A stretch of 64,000 bases of DNA from Flavobacterium fontis (GCF_900129405.1 NZ_FQVQ01000007.1:62001-126000), one strand, 5' to 3'. Positions 27,310 to 36,822 are shown, numbered from the stretch's first letter. Notes: generated from the sequence alone by a model not told the origin. Numbers and translations are program-made.

Positions 27310-28950
27310 AATGCCAAGCACCAGCAAACTCCACACCGTAAATGCGGGGGATGTTTTGAAAAGGGCGGCCTCTATTTCAAGGCCGTTGGTTTTCACGCCA
27401 CGTTTGTTTTCATAAAGGCTGATGGCTACCATACCCAAAACACAAAAAAGAAATACAAAGCCCATGCGATCGACAAATGGAATTTCATAAAGGCCGTCGG
27501 CATTGGGAACGGCAAAACCGCTGCTGTAGAGGAATTCTAAATTCAGCAAGCCCGGTAAGAATTTGAATCCCAACGACAGTAAGAATCCGCCGATCGTGGC
27601 AAATAAAGCGGCATTGGAGGTTGTTTTTTTCCAGAAAAAGCCAAGGATAAACATGGCAAAGATACCGGGGCTCACAAAACCTGTGTATTCTTGAATGTAT
27701 TGGAATCCTCCTTTTTTGTCAATGCCTAAAAAAGGTGCGACGAGGATGGCGATGAGTAATGCGGCGATGACGACCTGTTTCCCTACTTTCACCAATTGTG
27801 CTTCAGATGCCGGTTGCGCTCGGTTTTTGTTGTAAATATCCAAGGTGAAAATAGTTGCAATACTGTTGGCTTTTCCTGCCAAAGAAGCCACAATGGCAGC
27901 GGTTAATGCGGCAAAGGAGAGTCCTTTCAACCCCACAGGGAGTAGGTTCAACAAGGTAGGATAGGCGCGGTCTGGATTTAGACTACCGTCTTGCATCAAT
28001 TCGTTTCCAAAGTAGCCGTTTTGATGCAATACATAGGCCGCAATGCCTGGGATGACCACGATAATCGGCATGAGTAATTTTAAAAAGGCGGCAAACAAAA
28101 TCCCTTCACGGGCTGTCTTCAAATCGGCACCCAAGGCCCGTTGGGTAATATATTGGTTACAACCCCAATAGTTCAAATTGATGATGAGCATTCCTCCAAT
28201 CAAAACCGACAAACCGGGAAGGTCCATGTAGTTGGGATTGGTTTTGTCAAAAATCATGTGAAAATGATCGGAAGCATTTGCTTTCATCAACGTAAACCCG
28301 TTCCAAACGCCAGTAGTACCGTATTGTTCGGCCACTAAATTCAACGCGAGATAGGTCGTCACGAGTCCGCCCAAAATCAAAAAGAACACCTGAATCACGT
28401 CGGTGTAGCCAATGACTTTCATACCGCCAAGGGTAATCACAAGGGCAAAAACAGCCAAACCGACCATGCAAAACGTGAGGTTTAGGCCCGAAATGCTGCT
28501 GATGGCCAAGGCGCCAAGATATAAAATGGAGGTAAGGTTGACCAAGACATACAGCAAAAGCCAAAATACCGACATAATCATGGCTACTTGACCGTTATAG
28601 CGTTGGTGCAGGTATTGTGGCATGGTATAGATTTTATTTTTCAAATACACGGGGATAAAAAATACGGCCACAATAAGCAAGGTGAATGCGGCCATCCATT
28701 CGTAAGTGGCGATTGCTAATCCCATTTTGAAGCCGCTGCCACTCATACCGATAAATTGTTCTGCACTGATATTGCTAGCGATTAATGATGCGCCAATCGC
28801 CCACCAGGTAAGCGAACCTTCAGCCAAAAAATAGTCTTTGCTGTCGGCTTCCTTTTTTTTCTTTTTATAATAAATGTAGCCTCCGTAGCTAACGATAAGA
28901 ATAAAATACAGGAAAAAGACAATGTAATCTTGGGTAGCCAATGTTTTCAT
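27280..28950 (-). CDS. Sodium/sugar symporter (SSS/SGLT family)
   Basis: This 556-residue inner-membrane transporter with about 14 helices is the last gene of the galactan/galactose operon. The ATG at 28950 gives MKTLATQDYIVFFLYF; in-frame codons upstream lie inside galT. Family features are ADSKDYFLAEGSLTWWAIGASLIASNISAEQFIGMSGSGF, GMKVIGYTDVIQV, NLNYWGCNQYITQRALGA and LKGLSFAALTAAIVASLAGKANSIATIFTLDIY (sodium and sugar sites). Its place one base after galT suggests it imports galactose. The 3' end overlaps the convergent M90 gene by 30 bases. Confidence 0.93.
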   Translation of the reverse strand: MKTLATQDYIVFFLYFILIVSYGGYIYYKKKKKEADSKDYFLAEGSLTWWAIGASLIASNISAEQFIGMSGSGFKMGLAIATYEWMAAFTLLIVAVFFIPVYLKNKIYTMPQYLHQRYNGQVAMIMSVFWLLLYVLVNLTSILYLGALAISSISGLNLTFCMVGLAVFALVITLGGMKVIGYTDVIQVFFLILGGLVTTYLALNLVAEQYGTTGVWNGFTLMKANASDHFHMIFDKTNPNYMDLPGLSVLIGGMLIINLNYWGCNQYITQRALGADLKTAREGILFAAFLKLLMPIIVVIPGIAAYVLHQNGYFGNELMQDGSLNPDRAYPTLLNLLPVGLKGLSFAALTAAIVASLAGKANSIATIFTLDIYNKNRAQPASEAQLVKVGKQVVIAALLIAILVAPFLGIDKKGGFQYIQEYTGFVSPGIFAMFILGFFWKKTTSNAALFATIGGFLLSLGFKFLPGLLNLEFLYSSGFAVPNADGLYEIPFVDRMGFVFLFCVLGMVAISLYENKRGVKTNGLEIEAALFKTSPAFTVWSLLVLGILAALYTVFW

Positions 28951-28951
28951 A

Positions 28952-29998
28952 CTACGTTTGTTTATAATGTTGGTTGGAGGTTTCCCGAAGGAGGGCGGCA
29001 CTTTGCTCGGGCGTGATATCGCGTTGTGCTTCGCCTAGCATTTCGTAGCCTACCATAAATTTTTTGACCGATGCACTGCGCAGTAATGGCGGGTAAAAAT
29101 GCATGTGCAAATGCCATTCAGGGTGAGGCATTCCATCGGTAGGTGCTTGATGTATTCCCGCCGAATAGGGGAAAGAGGTTTGGAAAAGATTGTCGTACTT
29201 CACGGTTAGTACTTTTATGGCCTCGGCAAATGAGGCTTTTTCGGCGGCTGTAAATTCAAGGATAGTTGCAATCGTTCGTTTGGGAAGTAATAGCGTTTCA
29301 TAGGGCCAAGTTGCCCAAAACGGAACCACAACGATACAATGGGCGTTGCTATACACCACACGCTCTTTGGCCTGTATTTCTGCTTGAACGTAATCGCTCA
29401 GTAAATTCGTTCCCTTTTGTTGGTAATAGCGGGTCAAATGTTCGTGTGTTTTGGCTACTTGAGTAGGCAGGGACGACTGCGCCCAGATTTGACCGTGGGG
29501 ATGTGGATTGCTGCATCCCATAACGGCACCTTTGTTTTCAAAAATTTGAACATGGTTAATGTAATCCAGTTGCCCTAATTGCTCGAATTCGCTTTGCCAA
29601 GTGGAAATGACTTTTTCAATGGCCGTTACGTTCATTTCGGCTAAGGTCAAATGGTGGTAGGGCGAAAAGCATACCACCCGATTGATGCCGCGTTCCGGTT
29701 GAAGTGTAAAAAAAGAATCGGGTGGAGCGGTATATTGCACCTCCCGATTCAATAAGGCGGCAAAGTCATTGTCAAAGACAAAACAGTCCGAATAGTCAGG
29801 GTTAATTTCTCCGTTGGCACGTGTATTTCCTGCGCACAAATAGCACGAGGGGTCATGAGAAGGTAGGGTGTCGCTAACCACAGTTTCTTGTTGGCCTTGC
29901 CATGGACGTTTGGCCCGTTGTGGAGAAACTAAAATCCATTCTCCCAGCAAGGGATTGTAGCGACGGTGGGGGTGTTCGTTTCGATCAAAAACCATCAT
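28952..29998 (-). CDS. galT: Galactose-1-phosphate uridylyltransferase
   Basis: Exchanges UMP between UDP-glucose and galactose-1-phosphate in the Leloir pathway. The 348-residue protein has RRYNPLLGEWILVSPQRAKRPWQG, the zinc-type pair CYLC (residues 52 and 55), the active-site motif HPHGQ (166-170, nucleophile His168), and HLHMHFYPPLLRS near the end. It overlaps galK by 4 bases and lies one base from the symporter gene. Confidence 0.96.
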   Translation of the reverse strand: MMVFDRNEHPHRRYNPLLGEWILVSPQRAKRPWQGQQETVVSDTLPSHDPSCYLCAGNTRANGEINPDYSDCFVFDNDFAALLNREVQYTAPPDSFFTLQPERGINRVVCFSPYHHLTLAEMNVTAIEKVISTWQSEFEQLGQLDYINHVQIFENKGAVMGCSNPHPHGQIWAQSSLPTQVAKTHEHLTRYYQQKGTNLLSDYVQAEIQAKERVVYSNAHCIVVVPFWATWPYETLLLPKRTIATILEFTAAEKASFAEAIKVLTVKYDNLFQTSFPYSAGIHQAPTDGMPHPEWHLHMHFYPPLLRSASVKKFMVGYEMLGEAQRDITPEQSAALLRETSNQHYKQT

Positions 29999-31167
29999 GC
30001 TTTTTTGTATTGGGTGGTTCCTTTTGAAATTTTTACAGGGTAGTAGTTCAAATGGATGCCAAATTTTTCAAAATATGCCGATTTCATGGTGGCGATAATT
30101 GTTTTTTCTTGTGCTTTTGGAATCAGATTGATGGAGCAGCCTCCAAAGCCTCCGCCCATCATTCGGCTTCCTAAAACCCCTTCTTGTTGTAAAATCGTTT
30201 CGACCAAAAAATCAATTTCAGGGCAACTTACTTCATACTCTTTCGAGAGTCCCCAGTGCGTTTCGGTCATCGTTTGCCCCAACAACGAAAAGTCTTTGGC
30301 TTGCAATGCCGCAACGGCTTGACTTACACGGGCTATTTCTTTGACCACAAAAAGGCAGCGTTTGTAGATAATATCGCCTAGTTCGGTTTTGAGCTGTTCA
30401 ATCATTTCCAACGAACAATCGCGAAAAGTGTGTACTGCGGGAAACTGAGATTGAATCATTTTTAAACCAACTTCCACTTCATTTCTTCGATCATTATAGC
30501 CCGAGGTGAGGTGGGTATGTTTGACACAACTGTCTAAAAGTAGTAAGCTGTATTCTCCTAAATTCGCTTCATAGTAAGTATAGTCCAAGGTCGTACAATC
30601 AAGTTTGATCACCTTATTTTTTTTGCCAAAAACGGAAGCAAATTGGTCCATAATACCGCATTTTACACCCGCAAAACGGTGCTCTGCTTGCTGACCAATC
30701 AAGGCAATTTCTTGACGGGAAAGACCAAGATCAAACAGCGTATTTAAAGCAAAGGCCAATCCGCATTCAACCGCTGCCGACGAGGAAAGTCCTGATCCCA
30801 TGGGTACGGTGCTGCTAAATGTCATTTGAAAACCTGCTATTTTTTTATTCCGACGCTTGAGTTCGTCCAAAACGCCCAAGAGGTAATTCACCCACATGGG
30901 TTCGACAGGGACCAAATTGTCGTGAATAGAGAGTGAATAGGATTCGTTGATGTCTTTCGCATCCAAGGAGATCATTTCATTATCCGTTTTTCGAAAGGCA
31001 AAACAAACGTATTTATTTATGGCGGCTGGCAATACAAACCCGTCATTATAATCTACGTGTTCCCCGATGATATTAATGCGACCCGGCGACAGAAATAGGG
31101 CTTCAGGCGCTTGGTGGTAGCGGTGTTGAAAGTGTTCACGGGTTTGACGGATAAGTTGCTTTTTCAT
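29995..31167 (-). CDS. galK: Galactokinase
   Basis: Phosphorylates galactose at C1 with ATP. The 390-residue GHMP kinase shows all three signatures: SPGRINIIGEHVDYNDG near the start, PMGSGLSSSAAVE (the ATP loop), and SRMMGGGFGGCSINLI near the end, with the catalytic Asp likely in KCGIMDQFASV. The ATGA junction couples it to galT. It follows the beta-galactosidase gene by 6 bases, so the sugar released there feeds it directly. Confidence 0.96.
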   Translation of the reverse strand: MKKQLIRQTREHFQHRYHQAPEALFLSPGRINIIGEHVDYNDGFVLPAAINKYVCFAFRKTDNEMISLDAKDINESYSLSIHDNLVPVEPMWVNYLLGVLDELKRRNKKIAGFQMTFSSTVPMGSGLSSSAAVECGLAFALNTLFDLGLSRQEIALIGQQAEHRFAGVKCGIMDQFASVFGKKNKVIKLDCTTLDYTYYEANLGEYSLLLLDSCVKHTHLTSGYNDRRNEVEVGLKMIQSQFPAVHTFRDCSLEMIEQLKTELGDIIYKRCLFVVKEIARVSQAVAALQAKDFSLLGQTMTETHWGLSKEYEVSCPEIDFLVETILQQEGVLGSRMMGGGFGGCSINLIPKAQEKTIIATMKSAYFEKFGIHLNYYPVKISKGTTQYKKA

Positions 31168-31173
31168 GGATGC

Positions 31174-33579
31174 TTATTTGGTTTGGGTCAACGTTAGGGT
31201 TGCCGCCTGAAGTCCGTTGGCTGTTGCTTTTAGTTGTACGGGTCCTGCGGTCGTTCCCGCCTGTATAATCACTTGACATTTTCCATTAAACGCATTGCGT
31301 TGCCAGGTGCCATTCACCCATTGATCGGGTTCGTGTGAACTGGGATCGCCATTCCCAACTCCGATGATTTTGGCCTCTCCTGTGAGTTCAAATTGGATGC
31401 GGTTGTCGGCAACAGGGACTTCACGGCCTGCAGCATCGACTATCGAAAGGTTAACCACGATAATGTCGGTACCGTTAGCTTGGCATTGTACACGGTTGGG
31501 TGTGGCGCTAACACGATTGGGTGTGCCTGTAGTTTCTACTTGTGCAGTGATACGTTTTCCTTTTTTATATCCAACAGCTTCCAGTTTCCCGGGCTCGTAG
31601 GGAACTGACCATTTCAAATGACTGTTGCGCGGCATGACTTTTTTACCCAAACTTTTACCATTCAAAAAAAGTTCGACGTCATCGGCGTTGGTATTTACCC
31701 AAACATCGATGGGTTGACCTACTTTATCTGGCCAGTTCCAATGGGGGGAAATATGCATTACCTCTTCATCGGTCCACCAACTTTTATAGTAGTAGTAAAT
31801 GTTTTTAGGAAAACCACACATGTCCAAGATACCAAAATGCGAATTGATATTGGGCCATTTGTAGGGTGTTGGTTCCCCGCGATAGTCAAATCCGGTCCAA
31901 ACAAAACCACCCATCCAATAGTCGTTTTCGGCGGCCAATCGCCACCAATCTTCGGCCTTACTAGCCCACCATGGTGCGGTGATATCTTGATCGGGAACGT
32001 AGGCTCGTACAGGGTCTTTTTCATAAATACCGCGGGTGGTTACGGTACTCCCCATCTCCGTTCCTACAAGCGGTTGGTCAGGATGGTCTTTGTGGTAATC
32101 GGCAACAGCATACTGTCGGTAATTGAATCCGCGTATCGGAATGACTTCATTGACCCCTGGAAATTCGTTCCCCATATCGGCAGCATACGTACTGGTTCGT
32201 GAAGGATCGAGTTCCCGTTGTTTGGCCAACAACGTAAGGGCAATTCTTTTACCAAAATCATTTTTCTGAATCCATCCTTCTTCGTTACCAATCGACCATA
32301 AAAATACCGAAGGATGATTGCGGTCGCGTTTGATAAGTCGGGTAAATTGATCCAAATATTCAGCACTGCTATTCAGTAATCGCTGTTCATCGACAACCAA
32401 CATGCCCAAACTGTCGCACGCTTCTAGGAGTTCGCGCGTGGGAGAATGATGACTCGCGCGGTAGGCATTGGAACCCATTTCTTTCAACAGTTTTATCCGG
32501 TAATACTGCAAATCATCGGGCAATGCACTGCCCACTCCAGCGTGGTCTTGATGGTTGTTGGTACCTTTAATTTTAAGAGGTTTTTCGTTTAAGAAAAATC
32601 CTTTTTTACCCTCAAACGCTACGCTACGGATTCCGAACTTTATTTTGTGTTGGTCGACAATCTTTCCCTTTTGTTTAACAACGGTTACAGCACGGTATAA
32701 GTACGGATTGTCAATATCCCAGAGGAGCGGATTGTTGAGCGTAATTTTTTGTTTGACGGTACCTTGTTGATTGGTGGTCAAATAGAGTTGCTGTTCGCTT
32801 GACTTCCCTATTATTTTACCCTCCCGAGTAGTAATATAGGTGGCAACGGTACAATCGCTGGGGGAAAAGTTTTTATTGGTCACGGTGGTCTCTAGGGTCA
32901 CGGTTGCTTTTTTACCCTCTATTTTCGAATGAACGAAAAAGTCCCCATCGGCCACATGCAGGGAATTGAATTGCTGTAACCAAACATGGCGATAAATGCC
33001 TGCTCCTTCATAAAACCAACCTTCATATTGCGTAGCGTCTACACGAACGACCAATACATTTTCCTTATCCACTTGAATATAATCGGTCACATCATACGTG
33101 ATGCCTACATAACCACTTTGGTTGGTGCCTACATAGAACCCATTGAGCCAAACGGAAGCATTTCTAAAGATGCCATCAAATTGTAATGCATAGCGATCGA
33201 GTCCAGCTTGTGGCGAAACGGTAAAGCGCTTGCGGTACCATCCGATACTGGTTTCTGGGAACCGTCCGCCGACCGGTTTGTAGCCGTGCGACTCCACTTC
33301 ATAACTCGGGTCGTAGACAAAAGGTAAGGATACGGCCCAATCGTGTGGAATATTGATTTTGGTCCACGTTGTGTCTACAAATTTTGGGTCGATCGCGGTT
33401 TGTGCGGCGCCTCCCGATTTGGAGAAAATGGTAGCCAAACTATAGTTGAAGTCTTTTTCGGGTAGTGCAGCATGTCCGAAATGAAAGCGCCAATCGCTAT
33501 CGAGGTTGGTTATACGTTGCGCTTGGGTTGAAAAGCAAATACAGCCCAAAAGTCCGAGGAAGAGTAGCGTTTTTTGCAT
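31174..33579 (-). CDS. Secreted GH2 beta-galactosidase
   Basis: With the ATG at 33579 the 801-residue protein starts with a signal peptide (MQKTLLFLGLLGCICFSTQA), so it acts in the periplasm or outside. Domain order: sugar-binding N-domain (FDGIFRNASVWLNGFYVG), immunoglobulin-like domain, a TIM barrel with the acid/base Glu in SIGNEE (near 432) and the nucleophile Glu in GTEMG (near 507), then a DUF4982-type domain (NADDVELFLNGKSLGKK) and a further beta domain. Its place beside two GH53 enzymes suggests that it cleaves galacto-oligomers from galactan. Confidence 0.92.
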   Translation of the reverse strand: MQKTLLFLGLLGCICFSTQAQRITNLDSDWRFHFGHAALPEKDFNYSLATIFSKSGGAAQTAIDPKFVDTTWTKINIPHDWAVSLPFVYDPSYEVESHGYKPVGGRFPETSIGWYRKRFTVSPQAGLDRYALQFDGIFRNASVWLNGFYVGTNQSGYVGITYDVTDYIQVDKENVLVVRVDATQYEGWFYEGAGIYRHVWLQQFNSLHVADGDFFVHSKIEGKKATVTLETTVTNKNFSPSDCTVATYITTREGKIIGKSSEQQLYLTTNQQGTVKQKITLNNPLLWDIDNPYLYRAVTVVKQKGKIVDQHKIKFGIRSVAFEGKKGFFLNEKPLKIKGTNNHQDHAGVGSALPDDLQYYRIKLLKEMGSNAYRASHHSPTRELLEACDSLGMLVVDEQRLLNSSAEYLDQFTRLIKRDRNHPSVFLWSIGNEEGWIQKNDFGKRIALTLLAKQRELDPSRTSTYAADMGNEFPGVNEVIPIRGFNYRQYAVADYHKDHPDQPLVGTEMGSTVTTRGIYEKDPVRAYVPDQDITAPWWASKAEDWWRLAAENDYWMGGFVWTGFDYRGEPTPYKWPNINSHFGILDMCGFPKNIYYYYKSWWTDEEVMHISPHWNWPDKVGQPIDVWVNTNADDVELFLNGKSLGKKVMPRNSHLKWSVPYEPGKLEAVGYKKGKRITAQVETTGTPNRVSATPNRVQCQANGTDIIVVNLSIVDAAGREVPVADNRIQFELTGEAKIIGVGNGDPSSHEPDQWVNGTWQRNAFNGKCQVIIQAGTTAGPVQLKATANGLQAATLTLTQTK

Positions 33580-33583
33580 AGGT

Positions 33584-34600
33584 TTAGTTTTTAAAAGCGT
33601 CCAAAGCGGGCGAAGGTTGGCCATTTTCTAGCCAAGCGTTTAAGCTGTAGTGACTCCAACTTTGAATGCCTTGCGGTTCCCAATAAAAGACGCCCAAACC
33701 GCGGTGGTTGGGAACTTTTCGTACCGCATTCAAGGTGGCTTGAAGCAATTGAAAGGTGTTCTCAATTTTGGAGACTTCCCCGCCTACTTCAACAATCATA
33801 ACGTCTTTGTTGTATTTTTTAGACAAGGTAATCAAATTCGTTTCCAAATCGGTGATCGTCTCTGAGTAATCTTTTTTTATCCAAAAAGGGTAGTAGGAGA
33901 GTCCAATAATGTCGTAACGCACTTGGTGTTGTGTGGCTTGGTCAAAAAAAGCATTAAACTTTTCCCGATTGTTGCCTTCGTCGACATGTACGATGACTTT
34001 AATGCTGGGATTGACGGCTTTGGTAGCATCATAGCCTTTGTTGAGAAGCTGCGCCAATTGGTTCCAATGTTGTGTGCTCCCGTCGGGCCAAAGCATACCT
34101 CCTGGGATTTCATTGCCAATTTGAACCCAATCTGGGGTGATGCCCGCTTTGTTCAAGGCGGTAAGTACTTCATGAGTATGTTGGTAAACGGCATCGCAAA
34201 GTTGGGGGAAAGCGAGATTTTCCCACGCTTTGGGTTTGTTTTGTTTGGCAGGATCGGCCCAGGAATCGCTGTAATGGAAATCGATAAGGATTCGCATGCC
34301 TAATTTTTGGGCCCGAAGTGCCATAGCGACCGTTTCATCCGTACTGCAATGGCCGCTGGTTTTGTCGTTGTTGGGATTCACAAAAACGCGCAATCGGATG
34401 CTATTCATGCCCAATTCCTTCAAAATAAGCAAACAGTCTTTGGGTTGTCCTTGCGAGTCTTTAAAGGTGATACCGCTGGCTTCCATTTGAGGTAACCAAC
34501 TCACATCGGCTCCTTTGGCAAAAAAGGGTTCTTGCGCCCAAGCCATTAGGGTTCCCCAAAGAAATAGCCCGATATAGATGAATAGCTTCTTCATTTTCAA
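33584..34600 (-). CDS. GH53 endo-beta-1,4-galactanase, periplasmic form
   Basis: The 338-residue enzyme has a classical signal peptide (cut near residue 23, LMAWAQ) and a complete GH53 TIM barrel. Visible features are FAKGADVSWLPQMEASGI, NSIRLRVFVNP, LIDFHYSDSWADP, the acid/base Glu164 in VQIGNEIPGGMLWPDG, and the nucleophile Glu271 in MIVEVGGE. The family usually has an ETxYP-type sequence after the nucleophile, so VGGE here is divergent. No lipobox is present, unlike its neighbour. It should cut beta-1,4-galactan chains. Confidence 0.93.
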   Translation of the reverse strand: MKMKKLFIYIGLFLWGTLMAWAQEPFFAKGADVSWLPQMEASGITFKDSQGQPKDCLLILKELGMNSIRLRVFVNPNNDKTSGHCSTDETVAMALRAQKLGMRILIDFHYSDSWADPAKQNKPKAWENLAFPQLCDAVYQHTHEVLTALNKAGITPDWVQIGNEIPGGMLWPDGSTQHWNQLAQLLNKGYDATKAVNPSIKVIVHVDEGNNREKFNAFFDQATQHQVRYDIIGLSYYPFWIKKDYSETITDLETNLITLSKKYNKDVMIVEVGGEVSKIENTFQLLQATLNAVRKVPNHRGLGVFYWEPQGIQSWSHYSLNAWLENGQPSPALDAFKN

Positions 34601-34603
34601 CGG

Positions 34604-35674
34604 TTAGTTGGCATTAAATACACTCATCGCAGGCAAAGCATTTTGGTCAAAATCCCATAACGCTTGATTTTCCCAACTGGATCCATTGGTAGCTGTGGGT
34701 CCCCGAAACGCCACCCATTCGGCGCCCCAATAGCAAAATCCAATACCTACGGGCGATTGATTCACCATATTTTTAATGGCTGAAAAAAAGCCGCGTTGGC
34801 CATTGGGAGTGGCGTCAAAACCGGGGATTAATTGGTTGTTTAGTCCCACCACATTGTTGGTAAAATCATCAAAGCCAAGGGTGAAAGGGTAGGAAGTTTC
34901 TGCTAGCATGACTTTTTTATTATGTAGGTTGCCCAAAGTATTCATTTTGTTTTGCACATCGACCAAACTTTTTCCATGCCAAATGGGGTAATACGAGAGT
35001 CCGATATAATCATAGTCCACTTGAGCTACTTTTCCAAAATACCAATCCGCTCCTGTCAAACCTGCAAAATGAAGCATAATTTTTGTAGCTGGATTGGCCG
35101 ATCGAACAGCTCCACAAGCCGCATTCACGAGTTGTAAATATTGATTTTCTTGTGTCGAAAGGCGACCTTCAGGCCAAAGCATACCGTCGTTGGTTTCGTT
35201 TCCTATTTGAATGATGTCGGGTTGAATTTCGTTGACAATTTGGGTGGTATAACTAATTACTGCATTTTTCAAGCTGTTAAAATCCATACTCTGCCAAGCA
35301 GCGGGTTTGGTTTGGTGTCCCGGATCGGCCCAAGTGTCAGAGTAGTGTACGGTGATCCAAACTTTCAGTCCCGCTTGTTTGATGCGTTGGGCAAAGGTTT
35401 TAACTTCATTAAATCCACTATGTCCGTCGGCGGGATTGTGCCAAAGGCGAATACGAATGGCGTTGCACCCTGCGTTTTTTAGCGTAATTATAGGGTCTTC
35501 TGCCACTCCGTTATTTTTATACACGGTTCCTTCACTTTCGATAAGCGGAATAAAAGAAGCATCCGTAGCCCGATAAAACGTCGGTTCGGGAGTAGGTGTT
35601 GGATTTGCATTTTCTTCACTATTGGAACAAGAGAAAAGAAAGATAAGACTACATAAAGAGAGTAACTTTTTCAT
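34604..35674 (-). CDS. GH53 endo-beta-1,4-galactanase, lipoprotein form
   Basis: With the ATG at 35674 the 356-residue protein has a lipobox (LFSC, Cys16) followed by an acidic and Thr-Pro-rich spacer (SNSEENANPTPTPEP). That spacer suggests export to the cell surface, as acidic residues after the Cys do in flavobacteria. The GH53 barrel has YSDTWADPGHQTKP, the acid/base Glu160 in IQIGNETNDGMLWPEG and the nucleophile Glu259 in MLAETSYPF. An upstream in-frame ATG at 35791 would overlap galM and lack a signal peptide. It is probably the first enzyme to meet polymeric galactan. Confidence 0.93.
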   Translation of the reverse strand: MKKLLSLCSLIFLFSCSNSEENANPTPTPEPTFYRATDASFIPLIESEGTVYKNNGVAEDPIITLKNAGCNAIRIRLWHNPADGHSGFNEVKTFAQRIKQAGLKVWITVHYSDTWADPGHQTKPAAWQSMDFNSLKNAVISYTTQIVNEIQPDIIQIGNETNDGMLWPEGRLSTQENQYLQLVNAACGAVRSANPATKIMLHFAGLTGADWYFGKVAQVDYDYIGLSYYPIWHGKSLVDVQNKMNTLGNLHNKKVMLAETSYPFTLGFDDFTNNVVGLNNQLIPGFDATPNGQRGFFSAIKNMVNQSPVGIGFCYWGAEWVAFRGPTATNGSSWENQALWDFDQNALPAMSVFNAN

Positions 35675-35678
35675 ATGC

Positions 35679-36722
35679 TTATTGTTTTTGAAATTGAAAT
35701 AACGTTTCGTGCAAATAGGGTTCCCCTTTTCGTAGCACGGTATTGGGAAAATGGGGGTGATTGGGCGCGTCGGGAAATTTTTGGGTTTCAAAACAAATGC
35801 CGCTTAAGCTGTGGTAGGCGGCTTGCTCTTTGCCGATTAGGGTGTCAAAACAGTTACCCCCAACGTAAATATGCACAGCAGGTTGGTTGGTAAAAACATC
35901 CATGCGCAATTGGTTTTTAGGGCTATATAATGTTGCGGCATGTGCATTTGAAAGAATAAACGTCGTATCACATGCTTTAGGACATGCTCGAAGTTGCTCG
36001 AAATCATCAGGGGTTTCGCGAACGGATAACCGATTTCCTGTAGGAATCAAATCCGCGGTGGTCTCCAATTTTTGGGAAGCATAAAGTTGCAATTGCATGC
36101 CATGAATCGAAGTGTCGTGTCCGTTTAAATTGAAATAACTATGTTGGGTGAGATTGATAAAAGTATCCGCCGTTGAGGTTCCTTTAAAGGTGACTTTAAG
36201 GGTGTTGTTTTCCAAAAGTTGGTACGTCACCCACAAGGTTAAAATACCCGGATAATTCCCTGCCTCTGCCACTGTGGTAAAGGTATAGGTCAAACTCGGA
36301 TTTTCACCAAAAGTGGCCGATTTAAAACGCCACAATTGATTGCTTAAATTGATCGAGCCGCCGTGCAAATGGTGCTCTCCAGCATTGGTTTCCAATTGAA
36401 TCATTTTATCATTAAGGGGAGCTTTACCGTGATTGATCCGACCGGCAAAGGGTCCCACTACAGCTCCCATAAAGGGTGGGTTGGGCAAGGAAAACGATTG
36501 AATATAGTCGTCGACCGATTCAAATCCGAGGACAACATCAACCGCATACAATACATTCACAGGGATTTTCAAACGTGTAATCGTCGCTCCAAAATCAGCC
36601 ACAGAAAGTTCCATCCCATTTTGATTGCGAATGGTACGCAAATACACATCATGACCCAAAGGCGTTGTTCCGAAAAATTGTGCTCCCGTAGCGGACTGTA
36701 TTTGCGAATGTGATGATTTCAT
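35679..36722 (-). CDS. galM: Aldose 1-epimerase (mutarotase)
   Basis: Interconverts alpha- and beta-galactose before GalK. The 347-residue protein has GATITRLKIP, PFMGAVVGPFAGRINHGK, HHLHGG, the catalytic His in NLTQHSYFNL and the catalytic Glu in GICFETQKFPDAPNH. It has no signal peptide and should be cytoplasmic. It is the first gene of the operon; its promoter and the repeated boxes shared with the divergent GntR gene lie just upstream. Confidence 0.95.
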   Translation of the reverse strand: MKSSHSQIQSATGAQFFGTTPLGHDVYLRTIRNQNGMELSVADFGATITRLKIPVNVLYAVDVVLGFESVDDYIQSFSLPNPPFMGAVVGPFAGRINHGKAPLNDKMIQLETNAGEHHLHGGSINLSNQLWRFKSATFGENPSLTYTFTTVAEAGNYPGILTLWVTYQLLENNTLKVTFKGTSTADTFINLTQHSYFNLNGHDTSIHGMQLQLYASQKLETTADLIPTGNRLSVRETPDDFEQLRACPKACDTTFILSNAHAATLYSPKNQLRMDVFTNQPAVHIYVGGNCFDTLIGKEQAAYHSLSGICFETQKFPDAPNHPHFPNTVLRKGEPYLHETLFQFQKQ

Positions 36723-36745
36723 CCTGATTTTTTTTTGGAATTATC

Positions 36746-36753
36746 AAAATTAG
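36746..36753 (-). promoter_or_regulatory. -7 promoter element of the galactan operon
   Basis: On the minus strand the sequence reads TAATTTTG, an exact TAnnTTTG match, 23 bases upstream of the galM ATG. The operator boxes begin 22 bases further upstream, at the expected -33 position. Confidence 0.55.
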
Positions 36754-36775
36754 CCGACTTTATTGTAAATTGCAT

Positions 36776-36818
36776 ACCGGTACCTACCAGTTTTTATTTT
36801 TCACCCTACCGGTTTTTA
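36776..36818. promoter_or_regulatory. Candidate operator boxes of the GntR regulator
   Basis: The intergenic region has the palindrome TACCGGTA (36776-36783) and two near-identical direct boxes, CTACCAGTTTTT (36785-36796) and CTACCGGTTTTT (36807-36818), spaced 22 bases. The TACC cores lie 10 and 22 bases apart, close to whole helix turns. The boxes sit between galM and the regulator gene and overlap the -33 position of the galM promoter. The last box ends 4 bases before the GntR start codon, which suggests autoregulation. Confidence 0.6.
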
Positions 36819-36822
36819 AAAG

